Shown here: positions 26,438 through 36,431 of the stretch, in pieces
How positions within the stretch are numbered: the stretch's first letter is position 1
Layout: the number at the start of each line of letters is the position of its first letter
Notes under the pieces: model-generated
Databases searched by the model: none
What the model saw: only the letters and a program-made list of their open reading frames with translations
Told to the model about the DNA's origin: nothing
Translations under genes and position numbers: made by a program
From: Zeimonas sp050187175
GTDB taxonomy: Bacteria; Pseudomonadota; Gammaproteobacteria; Burkholderiales; Burkholderiaceae_E
Direction: 5' to 3'
NCBI GenBank assembly: GCA_050187175.1
Contig: JBFWXS010000007.1
Location: 1-64,000 of the forward strand
Length of the DNA stretch: 64,000 bases

Positions 26438-27430
26438 CTATTCGGCCCGAATGCCGGCCGCCCGGATCACCTCCGTCCAGCGGGTGATCTCGCGACGGAT
26501 CAGCTCGCCGAACTGCTGCGGCGTACCCGGCGCGGGCACCATGCCCAGTTCGGCGAAGCGCTCACGCACCTGCGGCGTTTCCAGTGCCGTCCGGATTTCG
26601 CGATTGAGCCGCTCGACAACCTCGCGCGGCGTGCCGGCCTTGACGATGATGCCGTCCCAGCTGCGCGTGTCGAAATCGCCGAAGCCCGCCTCGGCCATGG
26701 TCGGGACCTCGGGCAAGGCGGCCAGCCGCTGCGCGCCGACCACCGCCAGCGCCGCCAGCTTGCCGCTCTTCACCTGCGGCACCGCCACGGTGCTGGTCAG
26801 GAACATGAACTGGATGCGGTTGTTCATCAGATCGGGAACGGCCTGCATGAACTGCGCATACGGCACGTGAACGGCGGATACCTGCTGCTGCGCCTTGAAA
26901 ACTTCGGCCGTCAGGTGCGCCGGCGTGCCGTTGCCGCCGGAGCCGAAGCTGAGCTGGTTGGGCTTCGCCCTCAGCAGCTCGATCAGTTCGCGAACGCTGC
27001 GCGCCGGCACTTCGCGGCTGACCACCAGCACGCTCTCGTTCCAGTCGACCTGGATCACCGGCTCGGTATCGGCCACCAGATCGATCCGCTGATTCGGCAG
27101 CAGCGCTTTGGCGGTGGTCACCGGCATCAGCAGGCAGAACAAGGTATGACCGTCGGCGGGCTGCCTGAGCATCTCGTTCAGGCCGACGATGCCGATCGCA
27201 CCCGGCCGGTTCTCGACGACCACCGGCTGGCCCAGTCCCGGCGAGATCAGCTGGGCGAGCAGCCGCGACACGATGTCGGGCGGCGTGCCTACGTTGAACG
27301 GCACGATGAGCCGCAACGGCCGGGTCGGCCAGCTGGAGGCCTTCGCGGCTCCCCAGATCGCGGCGCTTCCGGCCGCGGCCGCGCCGATGCCGAATCGCTG
27401 CAGCCACAGGCGTCTCTGATTCTGCGTCAT
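26438..27430 (-). CDS. Bug-family periplasmic solute receptor
   Basis: Tripartite tricarboxylate transporter receptor-like protein of 330 residues. After a signal peptide (about 1-31) come family segments WPTRPLRLIVPFNVGTPPD, the VVENRPGAIGIVG loop, LSFGSGGNGTPAHLTAE and WDGIIVKAGTPREVVERLN. GAGGAG lies 5-10 nt before the ATG at 27430. It heads an operon with the ferredoxin, the catechol dioxygenase and the TRAP genes, and is divergent from a LysR gene. No TctA/TctB membrane genes are present, as is usual for Bug proteins, so it may serve as a sensor or share another transporter. Confidence 0.88.
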   Translation of the reverse strand: MTQNQRRLWLQRFGIGAAAAGSAAIWGAAKASSWPTRPLRLIVPFNVGTPPDIVSRLLAQLISPGLGQPVVVENRPGAIGIVGLNEMLRQPADGHTLFCLLMPVTTAKALLPNQRIDLVADTEPVIQVDWNESVLVVSREVPARSVRELIELLRAKPNQLSFGSGGNGTPAHLTAEVFKAQQQVSAVHVPYAQFMQAVPDLMNNRIQFMFLTSTVAVPQVKSGKLAALAVVGAQRLAALPEVPTMAEAGFGDFDTRSWDGIIVKAGTPREVVERLNREIRTALETPQVRERFAELGMVPAPGTPQQFGELIRREITRWTEVIRAAGIRAE

Positions 27431-27514
27431 CTCGTCTCCTCGTCGGCCGGCGTCTCGATCTGCCGTGCCGTGGCAGTCTGGCTGGCCGGCGGGGGAGCCG
27501 CAAGATAGACTCGC

Positions 27515-27540
27515 GCATACGGCATAACTGATGCGTATGG
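27515..27540. promoter_or_regulatory. LysR-type operator between Bug receptor and lysR
   Basis: Inverted repeat CATACG (27516-27521) and CGTATG (27534-27539) enclosing GGCATAAC, in the divergent intergenic region. A closely similar element with the same CAT-to-ATG spacing lies upstream of the sulfatase gene (29854-29879); 18 of 26 positions are identical. Centre about 97 bp before the Bug receptor start. Confidence 0.6.
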
Positions 27541-27547
27541 CGGATCC

Positions 27548-28450
27548 ATGCAGCTGCATCAACTCAGAGCACTCGTGGCGGTCGCCGATTGCGGCAGCAT
27601 CAGCGCCGCCGCGCGCCAGCTCGGCATGTCGCAGCCGGCGGTCACGCGCTCGCTGCGGCAGCTCGAGCACGACGTCGGCGCCACGCTGCTCGAGCGCAGT
27701 TCGGTCGGCGTGACGCTGACCGGCTGCGGCGAGGCGCTGCTGACGCATGCGCGGCAGATCGTCGACGGCTCGCGACGCGCGCATGAGCACATCGGACAGA
27801 TGATCGGCCGGCGCACGGGCTCGGTGGCGATCGCGTCGTCGGCCGTGCCGATCGCACTGGTGCTGCCGCAGGCCGTATCGCTGATGCGCGGGCAGTTCCC
27901 CGACGTTCGCGTCAAGGTGGCTGAGGTGGTCTACCCCACGGTGATGAACCTGTTTCGCGACGCCGCCATCGATTTCGCCGTGGGGCCGGTACCGGCGAAC
28001 GGCCTCGGCGAGGACTTCCGCTGCGATCCATTGTTCGAGGTGCGCATGGTGCCGGTGCTGAAGCGGCGGCACAAGCTGGCGCGCGCACGCTCGATCGCCG
28101 AGCTGGCCTCGCTGGACTGGATGATCACCGGCCCCGACGCGGGACCGGGGGCGATTCACGAGAGCGTGTTCGTCGCCGTCGGCCTGCCGCCGCCGCACTG
28201 CGTGCTGCATTGCGAATCCGTCGGCGGCGCCATGCAGATGATCGAGCACAGCGACCTGGCTTCGTTCGTGCCCGAGCCTATGGCCGAGGCCGCGGAGGCG
28301 GCGGGGCTGGTATCCATCGTGCGCGTCAAGGAAACGCTGCCGCCGGCGGCCGTCTCGATCTTCATGGCCGCCGAACGCATCCTGACGCCGGCCGCTCAGG
28401 CGCTGTATTCGGCGATTCGCAGCGTCAGCCGGTCGCGGCGGCGCGGCTAG
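27548..28450 (+). CDS. LysR-family transcriptional regulator
   Basis: LysR regulator of 300 residues. The winged helix-turn-helix occupies residues 1-60 with SISAAARQLGMSQPAVTRSL, followed by the linker helix and the effector domain from about residue 90. The effector domain keeps the FRDAAIDFAVGPVP and HSDLASFVPEPM segments seen in GbpR/CbsR-like members. It is divergent from the Bug-XylT-C23O-TRAP operon and convergent with the sulfatase gene, with which it overlaps by 4 nt. It probably controls both through the two matching boxes. Confidence 0.9.
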   Translation: MQLHQLRALVAVADCGSISAAARQLGMSQPAVTRSLRQLEHDVGATLLERSSVGVTLTGCGEALLTHARQIVDGSRRAHEHIGQMIGRRTGSVAIASSAVPIALVLPQAVSLMRGQFPDVRVKVAEVVYPTVMNLFRDAAIDFAVGPVPANGLGEDFRCDPLFEVRMVPVLKRRHKLARARSIAELASLDWMITGPDAGPGAIHESVFVAVGLPPPHCVLHCESVGGAMQMIEHSDLASFVPEPMAEAAEAAGLVSIVRVKETLPPAAVSIFMAAERILTPAAQALYSAIRSVSRSRRRG

Positions 28451-29757
28451 CGCGCCGGCATGTCGCCCGCCCCGTAGATCAGCGTCACCGCGGCATCGTC
28501 GGGTAGCGGCGGCATCGCGGCCTGCCATTGCGCATAGGCCTCGCGCATCGCCTGCAGCCGCTGCGGTTCGCGCCTGGCCTGATTGGCGCGCTCGCGCTCG
28601 TCGCGTGCGAGATCGAACAGGTACTCGTGCTCGTCGATCGCCAGGTACTTCCAGTCGCCGTCGCGCATCGCGCGCTGGCCGCGGTACTTCATGCGCCAGA
28701 ACAACCGGCGCGGCGGGCGATGGGCAGCGGGCTGCCTGAGCAGCGGCAGCAGCGAAATTCCGTCCAGCGGATAGTCGCGATGCGGCGCCACGCCGGCAGC
28801 GTCGAGGAAAGTCGGCATCCAGTCCATGCTGATCGCCAGCGCGTCGCTGACGCTGCCGGCGGGAACCACCGCCGGCCAGCGGATCACGTACGGAACGCGG
28901 ATGCCCCCCTCGGTGAGATCCATCTTGCCGCCGACCAGCGGCCAGTTGTCCGAGTAGCGCTCGCCGCCATTGTCGCTGGTGAACACTACCAGCGTGTTCT
29001 CGTCCATGCCCAGCCGCTGCAGCTCGCCCAGCAGGCGGCCGATGCCCTCGTCCATGTGGTGGATCATCCGCTGATAGCTGCGCACCGAACCGCCGTCCAG
29101 ATGAGCGATCCTGCCGACGAGCTGCCGCGCCAGCGCCGCGTCGTCGCGGGTCTCCCAAGGCCAGTGCGGCGCGGTGTAGTGCAGGCTCAGCAGGAACGGC
29201 TGCCGGTCGCCGGCGCAGCGGCGAACGAAATCGACGGCGCGGGCCGACAGCAGGTCGGTCAGATAGCCTTGCGCATCGCTCGGCCGGCCGTTCTCCCACA
29301 GGTCGCGCTCGCCGTTCAGGCCGGTATGCGTGAAGTAGTCGACGCCGCCGGACATCAGGCCGAAGTGCTCGTCGTAGCCGCTGCGCAGCGGGCCGAAATG
29401 CGGCGCGAAGCCGAGATGCCACTTGCCGACCAGTGCCGTGCGATAGCCGGCGTCGCGCAGCAGCGAGGGCATGGTCGGATGCTGCGGCGGCAGTCCGATG
29501 TCATGGCGATACCCGTTCGGGCCGGCAATCGGCTCCTCGGCGGCGCCGCGCAGCCGATACTGGTAGCGGCCCGTCGCCAAAGCGAAGCGGGTCGGCGAGC
29601 ACACCGGCGAGTTCGAGTAGCCCTGGGTCAGCCGCAGGCCCTGCGCTGCCATGCGGTCGAGACATGGCGAAGTATCGGCGCGCGCGCCATAGCAGCCGAG
29701 GTCGGCGTAGCCGAGGTCGTCGGCCAGGATGAAGATGAAGTTCGGTCGCTTGTTCAT
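28447..29757 (-). CDS. sulfatase (formylglycine-dependent), cytoplasmic
   Basis: Alkaline-phosphatase-fold sulfatase of 436 residues. The N-terminal metal motif FIFILADDLGYADLGCYG is followed by the modification signature Cys53-Ser-Pro-Thr-Arg in PVCSPTRFALATGR, where Cys becomes formylglycine. GKWHLG (around 105) and FTSDNGGE complete the active site. There is no signal peptide; the conserved fold starts at residue 5, so the enzyme acts inside the cell and its substrate must be imported. A formylglycine-generating enzyme gene is not in the window. The upstream LysR-like box ties it to the catechol dioxygenase operon, suggesting an aryl sulfate as substrate (inference). Confidence 0.88.
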   Translation of the reverse strand: MNKRPNFIFILADDLGYADLGCYGARADTSPCLDRMAAQGLRLTQGYSNSPVCSPTRFALATGRYQYRLRGAAEEPIAGPNGYRHDIGLPPQHPTMPSLLRDAGYRTALVGKWHLGFAPHFGPLRSGYDEHFGLMSGGVDYFTHTGLNGERDLWENGRPSDAQGYLTDLLSARAVDFVRRCAGDRQPFLLSLHYTAPHWPWETRDDAALARQLVGRIAHLDGGSVRSYQRMIHHMDEGIGRLLGELQRLGMDENTLVVFTSDNGGERYSDNWPLVGGKMDLTEGGIRVPYVIRWPAVVPAGSVSDALAISMDWMPTFLDAAGVAPHRDYPLDGISLLPLLRQPAAHRPPRRLFWRMKYRGQRAMRDGDWKYLAIDEHEYLFDLARDERERANQARREPQRLQAMREAYAQWQAAMPPLPDDAAVTLIYGAGDMPAR

Positions 29758-29853
29758 GGCCGGGCGGGCGGCGGCGGCGCCAGCTTCCCACGGGGTGTCG
29801 GATGGTGACGGCCAAGTTAGCCCGGCAGCGGCAGCGGCACAAGCCGGCGCCGT

Positions 29854-29879
29854 GCATGAGGCATAACCCGTGTGCATGA
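29854..29879. promoter_or_regulatory. second LysR-like box, upstream of sulfatase
   Basis: A 26-bp element sharing GCAT, GGCATAAC, TG and ATG at identical spacing with the box at 27515-27540. Its centre lies about 109 bp before the sulfatase start, against 97 bp for the Bug operon, so the geometry is the same. Confidence 0.5.
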
Positions 29880-29932
29880 CCTGCGTGCGGCCTTATCCGT
29901 GCGGCCTTATCCGCGAGGCAGGCCGATCTCCT

Positions 29933-30151
29933 TCAGAGGCGTTCCGCCGCCGATGAAGAGCCGCCTGCCAGCACGCTCACCAGCTCGGGCACCAGCGCCT
30001 GCGGCCCGGCCGCCGCAGTCGCTGCCTCGTAGGTCTGCAGCACGCCGTCGGCAATACGGTGCGCGGCCTCGCAGTCGTCGGCCATCGCCCGGTAGTAGCC
30101 GAGGTCCTTGAACGCATTGGACATCGAGAAGATCAGGCCGGACGGATCGTT
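29933..30151 (-). CDS. C-terminal fragment of beta-hydroxyacid dehydrogenase-like protein, cut by N run
   Basis: The last 72 codons of a gene whose beginning is hidden in the run of N. The fragment, beginning NDPSGLIFSMSNAFKDLGYY and continuing RAMADDCEAAHRIADGVLQT, resembles the C-terminal helical domain of 3-hydroxyisobutyrate dehydrogenase/tartronate semialdehyde reductase-like enzymes (FxMxNAxKDL pattern). About 220 residues with the NAD-binding domain would be missing. It follows the Bug receptor gene in the same orientation. Confidence 0.55.
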   Translation of the reverse strand, partial: NDPSGLIFSMSNAFKDLGYYRAMADDCEAAHRIADGVLQTYEAATAAAGPQALVPELVSVLAGGSSSAAERL

Positions 30152-30251
30152 NNNNNNNNNNNNNNNNNNNNNNNNNNNNNNNNNNNNNNNNNNNNNNNNN
30201 NNNNNNNNNNNNNNNNNNNNNNNNNNNNNNNNNNNNNNNNNNNNNNNNNNN
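30152..30251. other. assembly gap of 100 N
   Basis: Exactly 100 N, a standard scaffold placeholder. The gene to the right lacks its last ~30 codons and the gene to the left lacks its first ~220, so the true gap must be nearer 0.8 kb. Reading through it as one protein would be wrong. Confidence 0.95.
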
Positions 30252-31130
30252 CACGGCGACCACGCCCAGCTCTGCCAGCTGCGCGCGCACCGCCGGCGCG
30301 CTCAGCGCCGCGCGCGCCGCCTCGTTGAGCCGCTTGACGATGGCCGGCGGTGTCCCGGCCGGAGCGGCCAGGCCCCACCAGTTGCTCGCACCGGCCACGC
30401 TGCCGAGCCCGGCCTCGGCAAAGCTCGGCGTGTCCAGCAGCAGCGGCAGCCGCTGCGCGCCGGAGACGGCCAGCGCGCGCAGACGGCCGCTGCGGACGTG
30501 CTGCACGCCCAGCCCGGCGCCGCCGAGATAGAACTGCACCTCGTTCGAGAGCAGCGCGGTCATGCCCTGCCCTGAGCCGCGATAGGCCACGTGCGTCATG
30601 CCCAGTTCGTAGGCGCGGTTCAGCGCTTCACCCAGCAGATGCGGCGTGGTGCCTATGCCCGGCGAGCCGAAGCTGAGCGCGTTCGGCCGGGTCTTGGCAT
30701 ACGACACGAACTCGGCGAAGCTGCGCGCCGGCTGCTGCGTATTGACGAACAGCACGGCCGGCACGTCGACCAGCGTGGCGATCGGCGCAAACGCGCGCAG
30801 CGGATCGAAGCTCATGCCGCGATACAGGAACTGGTTGATGACGAAGTTGTTCGTCGCGCCGATCAGCAGCGTATAGCCGTCGGGCGCGGCCTGCGCCACG
30901 GCCGCGGCGCCGATGTTGCCGCCCGCGCCGGACCGGTTGTCCACCACGATGGGCTGCCCCAGGCGGCGCCGCAGCTCGTCGGACAGCAGCCGGATCAGCG
31001 TGTCGCCCATCGCGCCGGCCGAATACGGCACGACCACGCGGATCGGCCGCTCGGGCCAGTCGGCGCGCGCGGCGCCGGCCGATGACAGCAGTGCGGCGCC
31101 GAGCAGCTCCCATCTCCTCCAGGACTTCAT
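30252..31130 (-). CDS. Bug-family periplasmic solute receptor, 3' end missing
   Basis: The first 293 residues of a Bug receptor, normally about 320-330 long. It has a signal peptide ending near AGAARA, WPERPIRVVVPYSAGAMGDT, VVDNRSGAGGNIGAAAVAQ, LSFGSPGIGTTPHLLGEALN and WWGLAAPAGTPPAIVKRLNE. The coding sequence runs into the N run, so the last ~30 codons are unknown. It lies 78 bp after the MBL hydrolase gene and before the dehydrogenase fragment, all read leftward, divergent from an IclR regulator. The ligand is unknown. Confidence 0.87.
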
Positions 31131-31208
31131 CCTTGCGTCTCCTTGTTTCGACGTCTGCGTGCTTCGACGTCTGCTTTCGTAGAGGTCTGATCGCTTCGCT
31201 TGGGCGTC

Positions 31209-32114
31209 TCAGAGATCGATGCGCATCAGGTCGTGGGCCAGCCGCAGCGGACCGTCGTAGTGGCGCCGGATGTCGCGGACCACGCTTTCCATGAAGTCCG
31301 GCCCCACCAGCTCGATCGGCATGTGCTTGGACAGGCACTGCTTGAGAATCGGATTGGTGGTGTCGAAATGCCCGAAATGCGTCGCCACCACCTGGCGCGC
31401 GCCGGCCGCCGCCGCCAGCTTTCCGAGTTCGAGCGGGCTCGTGTGGTCGTTGGTACCGATCTGCGTGCGGCCGCGGAACTCGAGCGCTTCCTCGGGAAAC
31501 GTGCATTCGTGGATCAGCAGATCACAGTCCTTCGCGAAGCGGCGCATCGTGTCGCACGGCTTGGTGTCGCCGCTGAACGCGATCGACTTGCCCAGCGCTT
31601 CGAGGCGGAAGCCGAAACAGTGCAGCACCTCGGCCGGAATGTGATCGACGTAGTCGGCGAAGATGCGGACCAGTCCGTCGTCATAGATCAGGCCGGAGCC
31701 GAACTCGTGCACCTCGGGCCGGATCATCTCCATGCTGTCGGCGCGCTGCTTGTATTGCGCGCGCGCCTGGATGTCCAGCTTGAACGCGCCGTTCTCCAGC
31801 AGATGCTCGACGAAGTCGCGCGTGCCGGGCGGGCCGTAGATGGCAGGCTTGACGGTGCGGTTGGCCATCCAGCTAGCGATCAGGAAGTACGCGGTGTCTT
31901 CCATGTGATCGAAATGCAGATGGCTGATGAAGACGCGGTCGACCGTCCACGGCGCGATATTGGCCCGCACCATCTGGCGCGTCGCGCCATGGCCGATGTC
32001 GAGCAGATAGTGCCGGTCGCGAACGGTGACGAGAATCGACGAGTGGCCGCGATCCGGGTCGACCAGCGCGGCGCCGGTGCCCAGCATCGTGATGCGGATG
32101 CGGTCGTCTGACAT
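31209..32114 (-). CDS. MBL-fold metallo-hydrolase, RNase Z/AtsA-like
   Basis: Metallo-beta-lactamase-fold enzyme of 301 residues with all metal ligands: HLHFDHMED (about 65-73), the Asp of AFSGDTKPCD, TNDHTSP and ATHFGHF. The N-terminal MLGTGAALVDPDRGHSS is typical of the branch containing ribonuclease Z and MBL-type arylsulfatases. The exosite arm of RNase Z is lacking, so small-molecule hydrolysis (ester, lactone or sulfate ester) is more likely. The start at 32114 was chosen by homology. First gene of the set controlled by the divergent IclR regulator 64 bp away. Confidence 0.8.
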   Translation of the reverse strand: MSDDRIRITMLGTGAALVDPDRGHSSILVTVRDRHYLLDIGHGATRQMVRANIAPWTVDRVFISHLHFDHMEDTAYFLIASWMANRTVKPAIYGPPGTRDFVEHLLENGAFKLDIQARAQYKQRADSMEMIRPEVHEFGSGLIYDDGLVRIFADYVDHIPAEVLHCFGFRLEALGKSIAFSGDTKPCDTMRRFAKDCDLLIHECTFPEEALEFRGRTQIGTNDHTSPLELGKLAAAAGARQVVATHFGHFDTTNPILKQCLSKHMPIELVGPDFMESVVRDIRRHYDGPLRLAHDLMRIDL

Positions 32115-32178
32115 GGGTGCTCCTCCGTTTGGGCCGGCCATTGCAGCGCGGCGAGCGGCCAATGTATGCTCGCCGCAC

Positions 32179-33302
<1,124 letters not shown>

Positions 33303-33319
33303 GCGTTCGGCCCGAGAGT

Positions 33320-34996
33320 TCAGCGGTCGCCGGGAACCTTCAGCGTACCGCCGCGGGAAAGCGGCTGCACCAGCTGCTGGTAGATGCCGAGCCAGCCCTT
33401 GCGCTCGGCCGCGACGAAGGCCGGCAGCGCCGCTCGGCGCCGCGCCAGCTCGGCGGCATCGATGTCCAGATCCAGGCGCCGATGCTCGATGTCTATGGTG
33501 ACCGGATCGCCGTCGCGGACCAGCGCGATCGGGCCGCCGTCGGCCGCTTCCGGCAGCACCTGCCCGACCGTGAAGCCGCGGTTCAGGCCGGACAGCTGGC
33601 CATCGGTGACGACCGCGATGTCCTGACCCAGATGCGCGCCGTTTACCGCGGCCACGAACCACGACGCCGAGGCGACGCCGGGTCCGCCGCGCGCGCCCAG
33701 ACCGCGCAGCACGATCACCTGGCCGCCGCCGATCTCGCCGCCGTTCAGCGCGGCCAGCGCCGCCTCCTGGCTCTCGAACACGCGGCACGGCCCGTGGAAG
33801 CGGTTCTGCTTGCCTTCGCCCAGCTTCATGACCGAGCCTTCGGGCGCCAGCGAGCCCTTCAGGATCACCACCGACGGTCCCGGCCCCACCGGCCGCTGCA
33901 GCGAGCCGATGACCCCGTCGTCGCGCACCGTCACATCCTGCAGGTTCTCGCACAAAGTGCGGCCGGATACCGTCAGCACATCGCCGTTCAGCAGCGGCTC
34001 GAGCTGCTTCATGACGGCGCGCGCGCCGCCGGCCGCTTCGAGCTGATCGATGCGGCCGGCGCCGTTCGGCTTGATCGCGCACAGCAGCGGTACCTGGCGG
34101 CCGAACTCGTCCATCAGCCGGAACACGTCGACGTCGACGCCGCCTTCCTCGGCCGCCGCCTGCAGATGGCGCAGCAGATTGATCGAGCCGCTGACGGCAA
34201 GGCCGACCTTGATCGCATTGGCGAACGCGGACGGCGTCATGATGCGGCTGGGCCGCAGATCCTCGTCGACCAGCGCGACGATGCGCCGGCCGGCGGCGAT
34301 CGCCTGCTGCGTCATCGCCGCGCTGCGCGCCGCGACCGGTGCGCTGCCGGGCAGCGTCATGCCCAGCGCCTCGGCCATGATGTGCATCGTATTGGCGGTG
34401 CCCATGCCGGCGCAGACGCCTGGCCCCTGCACAGCGACGTCGCTCATGTCGCGGATGTCCTGGATCGTGATCCGCCCCGAGGCCAGCTCGCCGACCGACT
34501 CGAACACGTCCTCGATGTCGACCGGCTTGCCGGCCATCTGGCCGCAGCCCTGATAGCCGCCGATGACCAGGATGGTCGGCAGATCGAGCCGCGCCGCCGC
34601 CATCAGATGCGCCGGCGCGGTCTTGTCGCAGCTGCTCAGGCAGACCATGCCGTCGAGCAGCGCGCCTTCGACCGACACCTCGATATCGTTGACCATCAGG
34701 TCGCGCGCCGGCATCAGGTAACGGCCGCCGCGGCCGGCCGCGGTGATGAAATCGCTAGGCGCGGTGGTCTTGATCTCGAACGGCAGCCCGCCCGCGTCGC
34801 GGATGCCCTGCTTGACGGACTCGGCGACCTCGTCGAGGTGGCTGAAGCAGATCGACAGTTCCGACGAGGAATTGACGACCGCGATCTTGGGCTTCTCCAT
34901 GTCGGCATCGCTCAGGCCGAGTGCGCGCCACTGCGCGCGGCGGATGGCCCAGCGCGTCGTGCCGGGTTCGAAGTTCGAGCGGTAGCGGGATTTCAT
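33320..34996 (-). CDS. IlvD/Edd-family dehydratase
   Basis: Iron-sulfur dehydratase of 558 residues. Cluster cysteines are seen in SSCDKTAPAHLMAAARLDLP (about 125), in YQGCGQMAG-like and GVCAGMGTANTMHIMAEALG (about 190), with the C-terminal VTDGQLSG and family NGAH motifs. The family holds dihydroxyacid dehydratase and sugar-acid dehydratases. Its place in a catabolic ABC-importer operon rather than with ilv genes favours a sugar acid as substrate. ATG overlaps the stop of the FAD enzyme gene by four bases. Last gene of the LacI-headed operon; ends 17 bp from the convergent IclR gene. Confidence 0.87.
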   Translation of the reverse strand: MKSRYRSNFEPGTTRWAIRRAQWRALGLSDADMEKPKIAVVNSSSELSICFSHLDEVAESVKQGIRDAGGLPFEIKTTAPSDFITAAGRGGRYLMPARDLMVNDIEVSVEGALLDGMVCLSSCDKTAPAHLMAAARLDLPTILVIGGYQGCGQMAGKPVDIEDVFESVGELASGRITIQDIRDMSDVAVQGPGVCAGMGTANTMHIMAEALGMTLPGSAPVAARSAAMTQQAIAAGRRIVALVDEDLRPSRIMTPSAFANAIKVGLAVSGSINLLRHLQAAAEEGGVDVDVFRLMDEFGRQVPLLCAIKPNGAGRIDQLEAAGGARAVMKQLEPLLNGDVLTVSGRTLCENLQDVTVRDDGVIGSLQRPVGPGPSVVILKGSLAPEGSVMKLGEGKQNRFHGPCRVFESQEAALAALNGGEIGGGQVIVLRGLGARGGPGVASASWFVAAVNGAHLGQDIAVVTDGQLSGLNRGFTVGQVLPEAADGGPIALVRDGDPVTIDIEHRRLDLDIDAAELARRRAALPAFVAAERKGWLGIYQQLVQPLSRGGTLKVPGDR

Positions 34997-36381
34997 CGTG
35001 TACCAGAGTCGGAAACAGCGGCGGCGTCTTCGCCGATAAAAGCACCTTGCGACAGCAGCTGCCGCCGCAGCTCGCCGACGTCGATGTCGCGCGGCGCCTG
35101 CTTGCGGGCCGCCGCCTGCGCGGCCGCGGTGCCGGCGGCCTCGCCCAGCGCCATGCAGACCGCCGCCACCCGCATGGACGCATGCGCATCGTGCGAGGCC
35201 GAAGCGCAGCGGCCGGCGACCAGCAGCCCCTGCAGGCCGGCGGGCAGCATCATCCGGTACGGCAGCTGGTAGTAGGTGCCCGGCTCGAGGAAGCGCCACA
35301 GCGTCGCGCGGCCCGCCCCGTGCTCTTCCATCGGCCAGGCGCTGCAGGCCACGGCGTCGTCGAAGCGGCCCTGGTGAAGCACGTCGTCGGCGGTGAGCCA
35401 GTAGTCGCCGCGGATGCGGCGGCTCTCGCGTATGCCGATCTGCGCGCCTATGTCTTCGATGAAGCAGTGTTCATAGCCGGGCACGAAGGCGCGGAACGCT
35501 TGCAGGTAGTCGCCGAGCTGGCGGCGCCCTTCCACCTCGGCCGCGCTGAGCTCGGCCGTGTCCAGCGGATCGGGCGCGCGCGCGCCGTGCACGACCCGCG
35601 TGATGTTCAGGTGCATGGTGCCCGGCCGCAGGCTGAACGCGCCGCCGGCCGTGCGCGGCAGATCGAAGCCGGCCGCCACCGCGCGTTCGAGATGGCCGCG
35701 CAGCTCGTCGCGCGTCAGTGCGCCGGCGCGCGCCACGTCGACGCCGCCGAAGCGGAACATCGTGGTCGGCGCCTGGATCAGCGCTGGATCATGCTCGAAG
35801 CCGGCGCCGGCCAGCGCCGCCACGTCGCCGTCTCCCGTGCCGTCGATGACGACGTCGGCGAGGCAGGCCCAGCGCCCGTCGCGGCTCTCGAAGACGGCGC
35901 CGCAGACGCGCTCGCCGTCGCGCAGCGCGGCGACGGCGACGCTGTGGAAAGCCAGCTGCACGCCTGCGTCGCGTGCCAGCGCATCGGCGGCGAGCTTGAT
36001 CAAGGTCGGGTCGTACGGCAGCGAAGCGGTCTTCAGCCAGCGCAGCGGGGTAGTCGGACCACCCAGCCGGCCGAGCCGTTCGATGAACTCTTCGGCCAGC
36101 CCGCGCACCACCGGGATCACGTCGCTATCGGTGACCGTGTACAGCCCGCAGAAACTGCCGAGCGTGACCATGGACAAGGTCCCACCCAGGTAGCCGTTGC
36201 GCTCGACGATCAGCACCTGCGCGCCGCGCCGCGCCGCCGCCACAGCAGCCATCAGACCGGCACTGCCTCCCCCGACGACGAGCACGTCGACGCGGTGGCG
36301 CACCGGCGTTCGGCGCGGCGGCTCGGTGATGCTGCCGGTGGCGGCAGCCGCCGCGGCATCGATTGGGGGGGTGAGGCTCAT
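34993..36381 (-). CDS. FAD-dependent oxidoreductase (FAD_oxidored family)
   Basis: Flavoprotein of 462 residues. The FAD-binding motif VVGGGSAGLMAAVAAARRG is near residues 36-54, followed by the ERNGYLGGTLSMVTLG segment typical of the family. VVIDGTGDGDVAALAGAGFE and the C-terminal GLLVAGRCASASHDAHAS complete it. No signal peptide. The ATG at 36381 has GGAG 7-10 nt upstream; a second in-frame ATG at 36402 has none. The reaction is unknown; it may oxidise the imported carbohydrate-like compound together with the GMC enzyme. Confidence 0.82.
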   Translation of the reverse strand: MSLTPPIDAAAAAATGSITEPPRRTPVRHRVDVLVVGGGSAGLMAAVAAARRGAQVLIVERNGYLGGTLSMVTLGSFCGLYTVTDSDVIPVVRGLAEEFIERLGRLGGPTTPLRWLKTASLPYDPTLIKLAADALARDAGVQLAFHSVAVAALRDGERVCGAVFESRDGRWACLADVVIDGTGDGDVAALAGAGFEHDPALIQAPTTMFRFGGVDVARAGALTRDELRGHLERAVAAGFDLPRTAGGAFSLRPGTMHLNITRVVHGARAPDPLDTAELSAAEVEGRRQLGDYLQAFRAFVPGYEHCFIEDIGAQIGIRESRRIRGDYWLTADDVLHQGRFDDAVACSAWPMEEHGAGRATLWRFLEPGTYYQLPYRMMLPAGLQGLLVAGRCASASHDAHASMRVAAVCMALGEAAGTAAAQAAARKQAPRDIDVGELRRQLLSQGAFIGEDAAAVSDSGTR

Positions 36382-36431
36382 GATGGACTCCGGGAACAGC
36401 AATGCGCGGACGGCGGATCAGACGCGTGAGG

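Noticed and set aside
29907..31130. A single 407-codon protein running through the N run
   Set aside because: The Bug receptor frame merely continues through N; the sequence after the gap encodes an unrelated dehydrogenase C-terminus in another frame.
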